From the NCBI RefSeq assembly GCF_001612945.1, contig NZ_BDBK01000016.1:434001-498000 (forward strand): a DNA stretch of 64,000 bases, read 5' to 3'. The DNA is from Nocardia inohanensis NBRC 100128 (GTDB lineage: Bacteria; Actinomycetota; Actinomycetes; Mycobacteriales; Mycobacteriaceae). Positions 1 to 18,430 of this stretch are shown in pieces. A program made the translations under genes and the position numbers. The stretch's first letter is position 1. Each line of letters starts with the position of its first letter. The notes under the pieces are model-generated. The model was not told where the DNA came from. It searched no databases and saw nothing but the letters and a program-made list of their open reading frames with translations.

Positions 1-10803
<10,803 letters not shown>

Positions 10804-10836
10804 TTAACGTCCTGCGTGCTGAGTATCTCGGGCGGG

Positions 10837-11295
10837 TCAGGAGGCCTTCCGCGCCGTATGGAGCTCCGCGTCGGTGAGCGGTGCGTCGGAGCCGGTGAGG
10901 TACTGCAACAGGGTGGAGCGCTCGTCCAGCACCAGCCAGCGGCTCGCATCGTCCAACCGGTCCCGGCCCGCTTTGGTGGTGATACCGAAATCGACTCGCG
11001 CGGAGATGGTTTCGGTCAGCAACTGCACGGGGGTGGCGCCGGTCTTGGTGATCGCCAGCCGGGAGACGACGGTCTCCAGTTGGGGCGTTTCGGCGATCGC
11101 GACACGGGTGCCGGGGCGGGCTCCGAGCGTCAGCAGCATGCGGGCCAGGCGGTTGCTCCAGCGGTCGAGTTCGGCGTAGGTCAGTTCGCAGCCCGCGGCG
11201 GTCGCCGCCACGTCGGCCGGGTCGGTCTGTGCGGCGGGCATCGCGCCCCGCATGGGAACCAGGGTGGCGACGGTGGAAGTAACCGGCTTGCACAT
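10837..11295 (-). CDS. Stand-alone N-terminal fragment of an adenylation domain
   Basis: 152-residue protein matching only the first part of an adenylation domain: the A1 region (LTYAELDRWSNRLARMLL, about 40-57) and a degenerate A2 region (TKTGATPVQLL). It stops just before the point where the ATP-binding motif LIYTSGSTG would start, so it cannot adenylate anything alone. It lies 33 bp upstream of the NRPS on the same strand and is very probably co-transcribed. An AGAGG ribosome site precedes the ATG by about 10 bases. It keeps a clean reading frame and its own stop, so either it is a retained accessory protein or the decay is recent. Function unknown. Confidence 0.8.
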   Translation of the reverse strand: MCKPVTSTVATLVPMRGAMPAAQTDPADVAATAAGCELTYAELDRWSNRLARMLLTLGARPGTRVAIAETPQLETVVSRLAITKTGATPVQLLTETISARVDFGITTKAGRDRLDDASRWLVLDERSTLLQYLTGSDAPLTDAELHTARKAS

Positions 11296-11444
11296 CGAAC
11301 ATCATCCTCTCGGAACTGCGGCTATGTGGTGCTGTTCGGGATGTATTCCACTGTCGCCGCATTCGGTTCACGCTGACAGCAACCTCAGTGCTGCCGATCT
11401 CCGATCCGAGGGTGAGGTTTTGCCCACCTAGGGTGACTGGTTGA

Positions 11445-12308
11445 TCATTTGTCCAGATCGATCATGGTCGCGTCGATCATGTTGAGCGAGTCGCGGGGGC
11501 TGAGCGCCATGGCGCGGAGTTGATCGAACATGACGCCGTATCGGCGGACCTCGGGGTGGCCCTCGATGAGTTCGTCGTTGGCGATGCCTTCGACATAGAC
11601 CAGTTCCGGGTCGGCGGGGTCGGGGAAGTCGAGCAGAGTGAAGGAGCCCAGCATGCCCGGGTGCGCGCCGGCGTCGAAGGGCAGGATCTGCAAGATCACG
11701 TTCCGCTTGTCGGTCTCGTCGCGCAATCGCTGCAACTGTTCTCGCATGATCTCTCTGCCGCCCACCAGTCTTCGGATGACGGCCTCGTCGAGCACCACCC
11801 ACAGCTCCAGGGCGTCCTCCTTGGTGAGCACCTTGGCGCGCTGCACGCGGGCCTGAATCCGTTGCTCGCGAACCTGTTCCGAGATTTTGGGCATGGTGGT
11901 CTCGTAGACCGCGTTGGCGTACGCCTCGGTCTGTAGCAGGCCGGGGATGAAGGTGGACTGGAAGAATCGCGCCGAGAGCGCTTCGGCTTCGAAGTTGATG
12001 TACGCGCCGTAGACCTCCGACACGGCGTCCTCGAAGGAGCGCGCCATGCCGGGGCGGAGCGCATCCACCAGCAACTGCAAGGCATCTGAACGTTGCGGCT
12101 CGCCGATGCCGTAGAGATCCAGCATGGCGGTGAGGGTTCGGCGTTGTGGCCTGGCCTGGGCCGTCTCGATGCGGTACAGCGTGGTGACGTTGATGCCGGT
12201 CTTCGCGCTGACCACCTCTTTGCTGAGGTTGGCGCTTTCCCGCATCTCGTGCAGCATCGCCGCGAGGCGGCGCAAACGGACGGTGAGCACGGTGCGCTTG
12301 CCTGCCAT
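11445..12308 (-). CDS. XRE-family regulator with DUF5753 domain
   Basis: 287-residue DNA-binding protein of the XRE/DUF5753 class common in Streptomyces and Nocardia. A helix-turn-helix spans about residues 12-68 (LSKEVVSAKTGINVTTLYRIE), and the rest (about 95-280) is the DUF5753 sensor-like region (FFQSTFIPGLLQTEAYANAVYE is characteristic). Such genes often sit beside small DUF397 proteins; none is visible here. It lies 149 bp upstream of the NRPS transcription unit on the same strand and could influence it, but that is only positional inference. ATG is the first start after the promoter palindrome. Confidence 0.88.
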   Translation of the reverse strand: MAGKRTVLTVRLRRLAAMLHEMRESANLSKEVVSAKTGINVTTLYRIETAQARPQRRTLTAMLDLYGIGEPQRSDALQLLVDALRPGMARSFEDAVSEVYGAYINFEAEALSARFFQSTFIPGLLQTEAYANAVYETTMPKISEQVREQRIQARVQRAKVLTKEDALELWVVLDEAVIRRLVGGREIMREQLQRLRDETDKRNVILQILPFDAGAHPGMLGSFTLLDFPDPADPELVYVEGIANDELIEGHPEVRRYGVMFDQLRAMALSPRDSLNMIDATMIDLDK

Positions 12309-12337
12309 GACAACCCTTTCGCTTGGCGCACTTGCTA

Positions 12338-12355
12338 GAACGCAGTATTGCGTTC
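12338..12355. promoter_or_regulatory. Palindrome in the promoter of the XRE regulator
   Basis: GAACGCAGTATTGCGTTC: two perfect 7-base arms around GTAT, about 30 bp upstream of the XRE start. Dyads in this position are commonly autoregulatory operators. The assignment to this regulator is inference from position. Confidence 0.5.
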
Positions 12356-12486
12356 TTGCATTTGTAAGAGCATGATCCAGCTAGCCTATTCGTGTTGAAC
12401 CGATCCATAGAGCGGTATAGCTGAATCCGGAGACCAATCATGTTGGTGCGATTAGTGATGCTGTCGGGTGCGTTTGGGGAGTCGCG

Positions 12487-12930
12487 ATGACCATGTCGAT
12501 CGCCGGCGTGCTGCCGACCGCTCCGCAATTGCTCTGCGCCTTCCAGGGACGTCGATTTCAAGATCGAGTTTTACTGCGCTCGGCACATGCGCTGGCGGAG
12601 TTGCACGAACGCCGGGGGCAGGTCCGCGATCCGATGTTGATCACCGAGATCGATTGCCGCCGCGACGAACTCGTTGACGATATCAACGACTGGGTGGAAC
12701 AGGAACTGCCACAACACCGCAACGGCGCTGCGCTACACACCGAAAGTCTGGGGGCCGTGGTCGACCGCATGGCCCGGAGCTGGGTGGAAGCGAATCAGGT
12801 GATAGATCATGAAGGTGCGGCCAGCGATAATACCCATAAACACTGGTACCATCTGGCCGAACTAGTTGACGGCTACACTGATCTCGTAATCGACGTGGCC
12901 GGAGGCCGCCGCCGTTTACCGGAACAATGA
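12487..12930 (+). CDS. DUF4254 domain protein
   Basis: 147-residue soluble, probably all-helical protein resembling the DUF4254 family of actinobacteria (LxxLHERRGQVRDPMLITEIDCRRDELVDDINDWVEQEL at about 38-75 and a conserved NTHKHWYHLAELVDGYTDLV stretch near the C terminus). No biochemical role is known to me. A GGGGAG ribosome site lies five bases before the ATG. It is divergent from the XRE regulator with about 180 bp between them. The coding region is visibly richer in A/T than its neighbours, which may mark acquired DNA. Confidence 0.75.
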   Translation: MTMSIAGVLPTAPQLLCAFQGRRFQDRVLLRSAHALAELHERRGQVRDPMLITEIDCRRDELVDDINDWVEQELPQHRNGAALHTESLGAVVDRMARSWVEANQVIDHEGAASDNTHKHWYHLAELVDGYTDLVIDVAGGRRRLPEQ

Positions 12931-12941
12931 TTCGAAATGCA

Positions 12942-13115
12942 TTGACACAATTGATGCATTGCTACAGTGTCATTGTCGCCAGCGGTGACGTCATTCGTAG
13001 CGCGGCTATCGGACCAGTAGCCCGCCCGAACCGCAGGACGTCGCCCGCCACAAGACGGCGGGCGCAACGGGGCGCCCCGCCCGGCGTGCCGCGTGGTCGA
13101 CTGGCGCGGCACGCC
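12942..13115 (+). other. Structured intergenic stretch, possible small RNA
   Basis: The 279 bp between the DUF4254 gene and the next gene hold a promoter-like pair on the plus strand (TTGACA at 12942-12947 and TACAGT at 12963-12968, spacer 15), then two GC-rich stem-loops: GCCCGCC/GGCGGGC (13043-13063) and a perfect 11-base stem GGCGTGCCGCG/CGCGGCACGCC (13083-13115). The promoter is 240 bp from the next start codon, so a small RNA or a long leader are both possible. No T-tract follows the second stem. Confidence 0.25.
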
Positions 13116-13209
13116 CGCCCCTGATCTCCCGCTGCGTTCGCCCGATCACCCTTTCGCGAAATTGCACGCGTAAAACAGCATTTCACAATCCGACGATGGA
13201 GCGCTGTCC

Positions 13210-13569
13210 ATGACCTCGGCCCCCGGCCTGTACGACCAAGCCCGTTCCGGCACCTTCCGCATGGACCCCGAGGCCGCCCGCAAGTGCGCCGCAACCTACC
13301 TGCGATTCGCGGACTCCCTAGCCCCCCAAATCCACCACAGCACAACAACTCACGCCCTCTCCGGCTTCGGCGGCTTCGACTCGGCCCACCAACTCCGAAC
13401 CGGCTTCGAGCGCAAAGGCCACCACCTGACCGCCACCCTCACCGCCCTCCAACGCGCCGCCCTCGACCTGGCCGCCGCCCACCTCCTGGCCGCCGGCCTC
13501 ATCGAAGCCACCGACGACTCAACCTCCCGCCTGATCCTCTCCGCCGCCACCCAAGACTCTCCGAGCTGA
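13210..13569 (+). CDS. Small helical protein, WXG100/ESX-like size, function unknown
   Basis: 119-residue protein (MTSAPGLYDQARSGTFRMDPEAARKC...), predominantly helical, with LADSLAPQ and GFGGFDSAHQLRTGFERKG segments reminiscent of ESX-secreted or DUF2563-like mycobacterial proteins. No signal peptide or membrane segment. The Gly-Phe-Gly-Gly-Phe turn between two helices recalls the helix-turn-helix hairpin of WXG100 proteins, but no W-x-G motif is present, so I do not assign it. It ends 18 bp before a strong bidirectional terminator. Confidence 0.7.
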   Translation: MTSAPGLYDQARSGTFRMDPEAARKCAATYLRFADSLAPQIHHSTTTHALSGFGGFDSAHQLRTGFERKGHHLTATLTALQRAALDLAAAHLLAAGLIEATDDSTSRLILSAATQDSPS

Positions 13570-13587
13570 TCCCTCCTCGGAGAAACC

Positions 13588-13623
13588 AGTTGGGCCGCTA
13601 CCCACCCGGGTACCGGCCCAACT
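13588..13623. terminator. Bidirectional terminator between convergent genes
   Basis: Perfect 10-base arms AGTTGGGCCG/CGGCCCAACT around a loop that is itself nearly self-complementary (CTACCC/GGGTAC). It lies between two convergent genes and is followed by a T-rich stretch on the plus strand. Confidence 0.75.
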
Positions 13624-13644
13624 GTCATTTCGTCATGCCGCAGC

Positions 13645-14442
13645 TCAGCGGAGGGCGGCTTTGCCTCGGAGGCGGCCGAGGATTACCAGGGCTATGAGGG
13701 TTACCAGGACGAGGAGGGTGGTGCTGGCGGCGGCGTCGAAGACTTCGCCGCGGTCGGTGGCGGCGAAGATGCTGACGGGCAGGGTTTTCCAGGTGGCGGG
13801 GTAGACCATGATGGTGGCGCCCAGTTCGCCCATGGAGAGGGCGATTGCGAGGCCTGCGGCTGCGCCCAGGGCGGGGAGTAGGAGGGGGAGGGTTATGCGG
13901 GTGAGGACTCGGAGGGGGCTTGCACCCAGGGATTCGGCGGCTTGCTGGTAGCCGGGGTCCAGGCGGTCCAGGGCTGCGGAGACGCCGGAGAAGGCGTAGG
14001 CGAGGACCAGGACGGTGTGGGCCAGGATGACTATCCACTTGGTGCCGCCCAGGAGTAGGGGGCGTTCGTTGAAGGTGATGAGGATGCCCAGGCCGATGGC
14101 TACCGAGGGGACGGCTACCGGGATGTGGAAGAGGGCGTCGGTGGTGCGGCGGAGCCAGGTGGGGGTTTCTCGGGAGGCCAGGGCTGCCCAGGTTCCCAGG
14201 AGGAGAGCGATCAGGCCGGCCAGCAGGGCGGTTTGGAGGCTCACCGAGAGGCTGGCGGATTGTTCGCCGGAGAGGGCGTGGTCGAAGTTGGTGAAGCCCA
14301 GGTCGGAGGGGAGGGGGCCGGTCCAGCGGCCGGCCAGGGCCGCCGCGATCACGGTGGCGAGGGGAGCTATGAAGACGACCGCTACTACCAGGGCGAAGAC
14401 GGAGAGGACGGCCAGGCGGCCGCGGCGGGTCCAGATCAGCAT
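13645..14442 (-). CDS. phnV: 2-aminoethylphosphonate-type ABC transporter permease (second)
   Basis: 265-residue inner-membrane permease with about six transmembrane segments and the BPD_transp_1 EAA loop (AAESLGASPLRVLTRITLPLLLPALG, about 170-195). It forms the channel with the permease encoded just upstream. The start is the ATG at 14442 (MLIWTRRGRLAVLS), two bases after the upstream stop, so the genes are translationally coupled. An AGGAGT ribosome site is present. The assignment to aminophosphonate uptake rests on the neighbours and the PhnSTUV-like gene order. Confidence 0.85.
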   Translation of the reverse strand: MLIWTRRGRLAVLSVFALVVAVVFIAPLATVIAAALAGRWTGPLPSDLGFTNFDHALSGEQSASLSVSLQTALLAGLIALLLGTWAALASRETPTWLRRTTDALFHIPVAVPSVAIGLGILITFNERPLLLGGTKWIVILAHTVLVLAYAFSGVSAALDRLDPGYQQAAESLGASPLRVLTRITLPLLLPALGAAAGLAIALSMGELGATIMVYPATWKTLPVSIFAATDRGEVFDAAASTTLLVLVTLIALVILGRLRGKAALR

Positions 14443-14444
14443 GG

Positions 14445-15338
14445 TCAGGACTCCTCGCGGGTGCTGGTGAGGCGGGCGAACAGCAGGCGGTAGGCGAGGT
14501 AGAGGGTGAGGGAGAGCAGGACCTGGATGGAGGCCAGGACGGCGGCTCCGGGGAGGTCGAAGGTGACGATGCCGCGGGTGTAGATGAGGGCGGGGAGGGT
14601 GATCACGCCCTTGGCGCCGGTGAACAGCACGATGCCGAATTCGTTGAGCGTCAGCAGGAGTACGAGGCTGCCGCCCGCCGCCAAGGCCGGCCCGGCTTCG
14701 GGAAGGACCACCTGGCGCAGGACACGCCAGGGCGACGCGCCGAGACTCGAAGCCACGTCGAGTTGTTCGCGGGGGAGTTGGGCGAAGGCGGCCAGGAGGG
14801 GGCGGACGACGAAGGGGGTGAAGAAGGTGATTTCGGCGAGGATCACGCCCCACGGGGTGGAGAGGAAGTTCAGGGCCGGCTCTTTGTCGCCGGTGAGCTG
14901 GGTGATGAAAGCGTTTACCGCGCCCGCGGTTCCGTAGAGGAAGGTGAAGGCGAGGGTCACCAGGAAGGACGGCAGCGTCAGAATGGTGTCGATGAGACGG
15001 CCGACCAGCTGGGATCCGGGGAAGGGGATGAAGGCCAGCACGATCGCCAGGAACGTACCCAGGACCAGGCAGCCGACGGTGGAACTGACGGCGATGGTGA
15101 TGGTGCGCCACAGGGCATTTCGGAACGATTCCTCGGCGAGCACCTTGGTCCAGGTGCCGGCGCCGCGCCCGGATTTGGTCTCGGTGGACTCCAGCAGCAC
15201 CCGCACGATCGGATAGACGGCGATGAGCAGGACCACCAGGACCGGCGGCAAGGTCCAGAGCACGGGACGCAGGCGGCGGCCGGGCGCGGGCGGCGCGGGG
15301 GCGGCCCCCTCGGCGGGTGATTCGAGCAGAGCGGTCAC
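14445..15338 (-). CDS. phnU: 2-aminoethylphosphonate-type ABC transporter permease (first)
   Basis: 297-residue permease, six predicted transmembrane helices (first at about 25-48), EAA loop at about 205-230 (DVASSLGASPWRVLRQVVLPEAGP). The N-terminal 24 residues are Ala/Pro rich and cytoplasmic. ATG overlaps the stop of the ATPase gene by four bases, and the second permease begins two bases after this stop. Together with phnT and phnS this makes a complete importer. Confidence 0.85.
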   Translation of the reverse strand: MTALLESPAEGAAPAPPAPGRRLRPVLWTLPPVLVVLLIAVYPIVRVLLESTETKSGRGAGTWTKVLAEESFRNALWRTITIAVSSTVGCLVLGTFLAIVLAFIPFPGSQLVGRLIDTILTLPSFLVTLAFTFLYGTAGAVNAFITQLTGDKEPALNFLSTPWGVILAEITFFTPFVVRPLLAAFAQLPREQLDVASSLGASPWRVLRQVVLPEAGPALAAGGSLVLLLTLNEFGIVLFTGAKGVITLPALIYTRGIVTFDLPGAAVLASIQVLLSLTLYLAYRLLFARLTSTREES

Positions 15339-16519
15339 GCGCGCACCTCGGAATCATCTGCGGCGGAGTCGGTTCCGGGAGCGGGCGGAATCAGCACGCC
15401 GGCCGGATCGGGGAATCGCACCCCGATGTTATCGCCGGTGACGAGCTCACTGTGACCGGGCACATCGGCGGTGAATTCGCCGGGAATCCCGGCCACGGTG
15501 AGATGCAGGCGCGTGGAAGCGCCCTTCCACACCGCGGTAACCACGCTGCCGCGCAGCACATCCCGGTCGGTGAGCGCCGCGATCTGAATGGTGTGCGGCC
15601 GAACCACCAGCTGCGCTTCGGCATTCACGGCCCATTCGGGACGCCCCACCCCGGGCCGGGGCGCCTCCGCGCGCAGCGTGTGCTCGCCGACGCTGACCAG
15701 CGCGGTGGTCCCCGAAACCCGATTCACCTTGCAGGGCAACAGGTTCGCCCCACCCAGGAACGACGCCGTGAAATCGGTGGACGGCTGCTGCCACAACTGC
15801 CGGGCGGTATCGATATCCACCAGCCGCGCATCCCGCATCACCGCGATCCGATCCGCCAGCGCCAGCGCCTCGGACTGATCATGCGTCACATACAGCATCG
15901 CCGTGTCCGGCAACGCCTTCCGCAACTGCTGCAACTCCCCGAGCATGTTCTGCCGCAACTGCGCGTCCAGCGCGGCCAGCGGCTCGTCGAGCAACAGCAC
16001 CTTGGGCCGGATGGCCAGCGCCCGCGCGATCGCGACACGCTGCTGCTGCCCGCCGGACAATTCCCGGGGCAGCCGCTTGGCATATGCCCCCATGCCGACC
16101 ATCTCCAGCGCCTCGGTGACCCGATCCCCGATCTCGTTGCGCGGCACCCGATGCGCCTTCAACCCGAACGCCACATTGTCGAACACCCGCATGTGCGGGA
16201 AGAGCGCATAGGACTGCACCACCACCCCGATCCCGCGCTTGGCGGGCGACAGGTGCGTGACATCCTTCCCGGCCAGCCGCACCGTCCCCGAGGTCGGCTG
16301 CACGAATCCGGCCAGAGCCTTGAGCGCGGTGGACTTGCCGGACCCGCTGGGTCCCAGGAGCGCGACCGTTTCCCCCGCGGCGACCCGCAGATTGAAATCG
16401 GCCAGGGCCACGGTGGTCTTACGGCCGCGGCCGTAGGTGACACCGACCCGGTCGAACACGATGGCCGGTTCGGTGGTGGCGGGTTCCGCCACCGTGTTCG
16501 TCGTCAACGCGGAAGACAT
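15335..16519 (-). CDS. phnT: ABC transporter ATP-binding protein for aminophosphonate uptake
   Basis: 394-residue ATPase: Walker A GPSGSGKS (56-63), Q-loop, signature LSGGQQQRVAIARAL, Walker B LLLDEPLAALD, then an OB/TOBE-like C-terminal domain (about 290-380) as in MalK/PotA-type ATPases. I start it at ATG 16519 (MSSALTTNT), which has CAGGAG nine bases upstream. The open frame extends further without a better ribosome site. It energises the two permeases downstream and lies 40 bp after the binding-protein gene. Confidence 0.88.
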   Translation of the reverse strand: MSSALTTNTVAEPATTEPAIVFDRVGVTYGRGRKTTVALADFNLRVAAGETVALLGPSGSGKSTALKALAGFVQPTSGTVRLAGKDVTHLSPAKRGIGVVVQSYALFPHMRVFDNVAFGLKAHRVPRNEIGDRVTEALEMVGMGAYAKRLPRELSGGQQQRVAIARALAIRPKVLLLDEPLAALDAQLRQNMLGELQQLRKALPDTAMLYVTHDQSEALALADRIAVMRDARLVDIDTARQLWQQPSTDFTASFLGGANLLPCKVNRVSGTTALVSVGEHTLRAEAPRPGVGRPEWAVNAEAQLVVRPHTIQIAALTDRDVLRGSVVTAVWKGASTRLHLTVAGIPGEFTADVPGHSELVTGDNIGVRFPDPAGVLIPPAPGTDSAADDSEVRA

Positions 16520-16559
16520 GGTTGCTGCTCCTGGGATCGGTGAAGGATTACGCCGTGAA

Positions 16560-17627
16560 CTAGCTGCCGGTGGCCTTGTTGTAGGCGGCCACATCGGCGT
16601 CCAGCTCGTCGAGCACCTTGTTCCAGTCGGGATGCACGATCTCGACGTTCTTGATCAGCGCGGCCGGGGACACCGACCCGGCCGCGGCGGGCGCACCCGC
16701 GAGGTCGGTGCGAGCCGGCACGGCCATGGACTCGGGCAGCGTCTTCTGCGCCTCGGCCGAGAGCAGGAAGGTCATCAGCTTCTTACCGGCGTCGGAGTGC
16801 GGCGCGCCCTTGGCCAGGCCCATCAGGTACGGCAGCGCCACGGTCGACTGCTTGCCGTCGTTGCCGGCGGGGAAGAAGACGCTGAACTTGGACCCCTTCT
16901 CCTTGATATTGGCCAGGTTCATCTGGATATCGCCATTGGCGATGACGATCTCGCCCTTGTCGACCTTGGCCTGGAGCTTGCCGGTGGAGGAGGACGGGCC
17001 GACATTGTTGGCCTGCAACTTGGTCAGGTAGTCGAGCGCACCCTGCTTGCCGTACAGCGACTGGAGCAGGATCAGCACGGCGGTGCCGTCACCGGCCTGG
17101 CCGGGGGTCGAGTACTGAAGCTTGCTCTTGTACTCCGGCTTCAGCATGTCGTCCCAGGTCAGCTTGGTGGCATCGACCGACGGGTTGGCGATGAAGCACA
17201 GGTAGTTGCCGGCCAGGGTCACCCAGTTGCCCTTCGCGTCCTTGTCCGCGGCGGCGACGGCGCCGAAATCGACTCCGCTGGACTGCAACAGGCCCTGCTT
17301 GTCGGCCTTCTGCATGAACGGCGGCAGCGTGACGATCACGTCGGCCTGCGCGTTGGACTGTTCCTTGTCGACGCGGTTGACCACCTCGGCGGAGCCGGCC
17401 TCGACCAGGTTGACCGAAATCCCGGTCTGGTCCTTGAATTTCGCGAACTGGGTCTTGTACCACTCGCCGACCCCGTCGGCGGAGTAGACGGTGACCGTTT
17501 TGCCGTCGGCGGAATCGCTGCCGGTGCCGCCGCACGCGGTCAGGCTGAACGCGACCGCGGTGGCGGAGGTGAGGATCAAGGCGGTGCGGGCGATGGTGCG
17601 TGCGAGGCGGTTGTTCGGATTACGCAC
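16560..17627 (-). CDS. phnS: 2-aminoethylphosphonate-type substrate-binding lipoprotein
   Basis: 355-residue extracytoplasmic binding protein. The N terminus has an arginine-containing start, a hydrophobic stretch and the lipobox LTACGG, so it is a membrane-anchored lipoprotein processed before the Cys at about 32. The body resembles iron/AEP-type family-1 binding proteins (TVYSADGVGEWYKTQFAKFKDQTGI; VIVTLPPFMQKA). The GTG start is used. An 88-bp gap with a strong stem-loop separates it from the hydrolase gene upstream. The ligand is inferred from the two catabolic enzymes in the operon. Confidence 0.85.
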   Translation of the reverse strand: MRNPNNRLARTIARTALILTSATAVAFSLTACGGTGSDSADGKTVTVYSADGVGEWYKTQFAKFKDQTGISVNLVEAGSAEVVNRVDKEQSNAQADVIVTLPPFMQKADKQGLLQSSGVDFGAVAAADKDAKGNWVTLAGNYLCFIANPSVDATKLTWDDMLKPEYKSKLQYSTPGQAGDGTAVLILLQSLYGKQGALDYLTKLQANNVGPSSSTGKLQAKVDKGEIVIANGDIQMNLANIKEKGSKFSVFFPAGNDGKQSTVALPYLMGLAKGAPHSDAGKKLMTFLLSAEAQKTLPESMAVPARTDLAGAPAAAGSVSPAALIKNVEIVHPDWNKVLDELDADVAAYNKATGS

Positions 17628-17678
17628 GGTGCAAGCAACTTTCAGTTCGTAGGACGTGTCGTCGAAGGGATGGGGGAT

Positions 17679-17709
17679 CCGCCGGCCCGGCAGTGGGCCG
17701 GTCCGGCGG
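17679..17709 (-). terminator. Stem-loop inside the phosphonate operon
   Basis: A 13-base stem with one mismatch (CCGCCGGCCCGGC and its partner) and a five-base loop, immediately after the hydrolase stop and before phnS. No T-tract follows, so it is more likely an mRNA-stability or partial attenuation element, giving the binding protein a different level from the enzymes. Confidence 0.5.
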
Positions 17710-17715
17710 AATTCT

Positions 17716-18405
17716 CTAGGCGCGCTCGGCCAGCAGCAGTCGCGCGAACTCGGTGACGGTCGGCACCACGTGGGTGGCCCCGGCGGCGCGCAGCTGTTCT
17801 TCGTCGTGCGCGCCGGTCAGGGTTCCGGCCACGATGCGTGCGCCCGCGGCGAGCCCGGTGCCGATATCGCTGGCCGTATCACCCAGCACGGCAACGCGAT
17901 CCACGGCATCGATGCCCAGCCGCAGCACGGCGGCCAGGACCATGTCCGGGTAGGGCCGGCCGCGCCCGGCGTCGGACGGGGCCAGGGTCAGATCGGCGAT
18001 CTCGTTCCAGCCCAGCGCGTTCAGCAACTTGTCCTGGGTCTCGCGGCTGAATCCGGTGGTCAGCGCCACCTTGATGCCGGCCGCGCGCAGCGCCGTAATG
18101 GCTTCGGCGGCACCGGGAATCGGCGTCACCCCGGCATCGGCGAATTCGGCGTAGGCGGCCTCGAACGCGGCATTGCCGGCTACGGCGCGCTCCTCGTCCC
18201 CACCGGTCAACGCGCGGAAGACGACGATCTTGGACTGCCCCATGGTGTCGATGACGTACTGCCGGGCCGCGTCGCGCTCCGGCCCTTCGGCGGGCATCCC
18301 GGCGGCGGTGGCGGCCACCTCGAAGGCTTTCAGGACGAGCCCGTCGTCGGCGACGGTGGTACCGGCCATATCGAGGACGGCGAGGTCGATCTGCTTGTCG
18401 GACAC
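17716..18405 (-). CDS. Phosphonatase-like HAD hydrolase (TIGR03351 type)
   Basis: 229-residue HAD enzyme. Motif I is DMAGTT (12-17) instead of DxDxT. The cap contains MGQSK with Lys59, in the place of the Schiff-base lysine of phosphonoacetaldehyde hydrolase, and the usual lysine before motif III is an arginine (GRGRPYPDM). These three features define phosphonatase and the phosphonatase-like family TIGR03351. Predicted reaction: C-P bond cleavage of phosphonoacetaldehyde or a close relative to phosphate and an aldehyde. The family is typically found with an FAD amino-oxidase instead of the PhnW transaminase, as here. GTG start with GAAGGA ribosome site. Confidence 0.87.
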   Translation of the reverse strand: MSDKQIDLAVLDMAGTTVADDGLVLKAFEVAATAAGMPAEGPERDAARQYVIDTMGQSKIVVFRALTGGDEERAVAGNAAFEAAYAEFADAGVTPIPGAAEAITALRAAGIKVALTTGFSRETQDKLLNALGWNEIADLTLAPSDAGRGRPYPDMVLAAVLRLGIDAVDRVAVLGDTASDIGTGLAAGARIVAGTLTGAHDEEQLRAAGATHVVPTVTEFARLLLAERA

Positions 18406-18430
18406 TGCGTTTCCTTCTCGGTCGGTCGGA

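Noticed and set aside
11296..11444. MbtH-like gene for the NRPS
   Set aside because: No short frame with the MbtH Trp/Pro motifs lies next to the NRPS start; one may exist outside the window.
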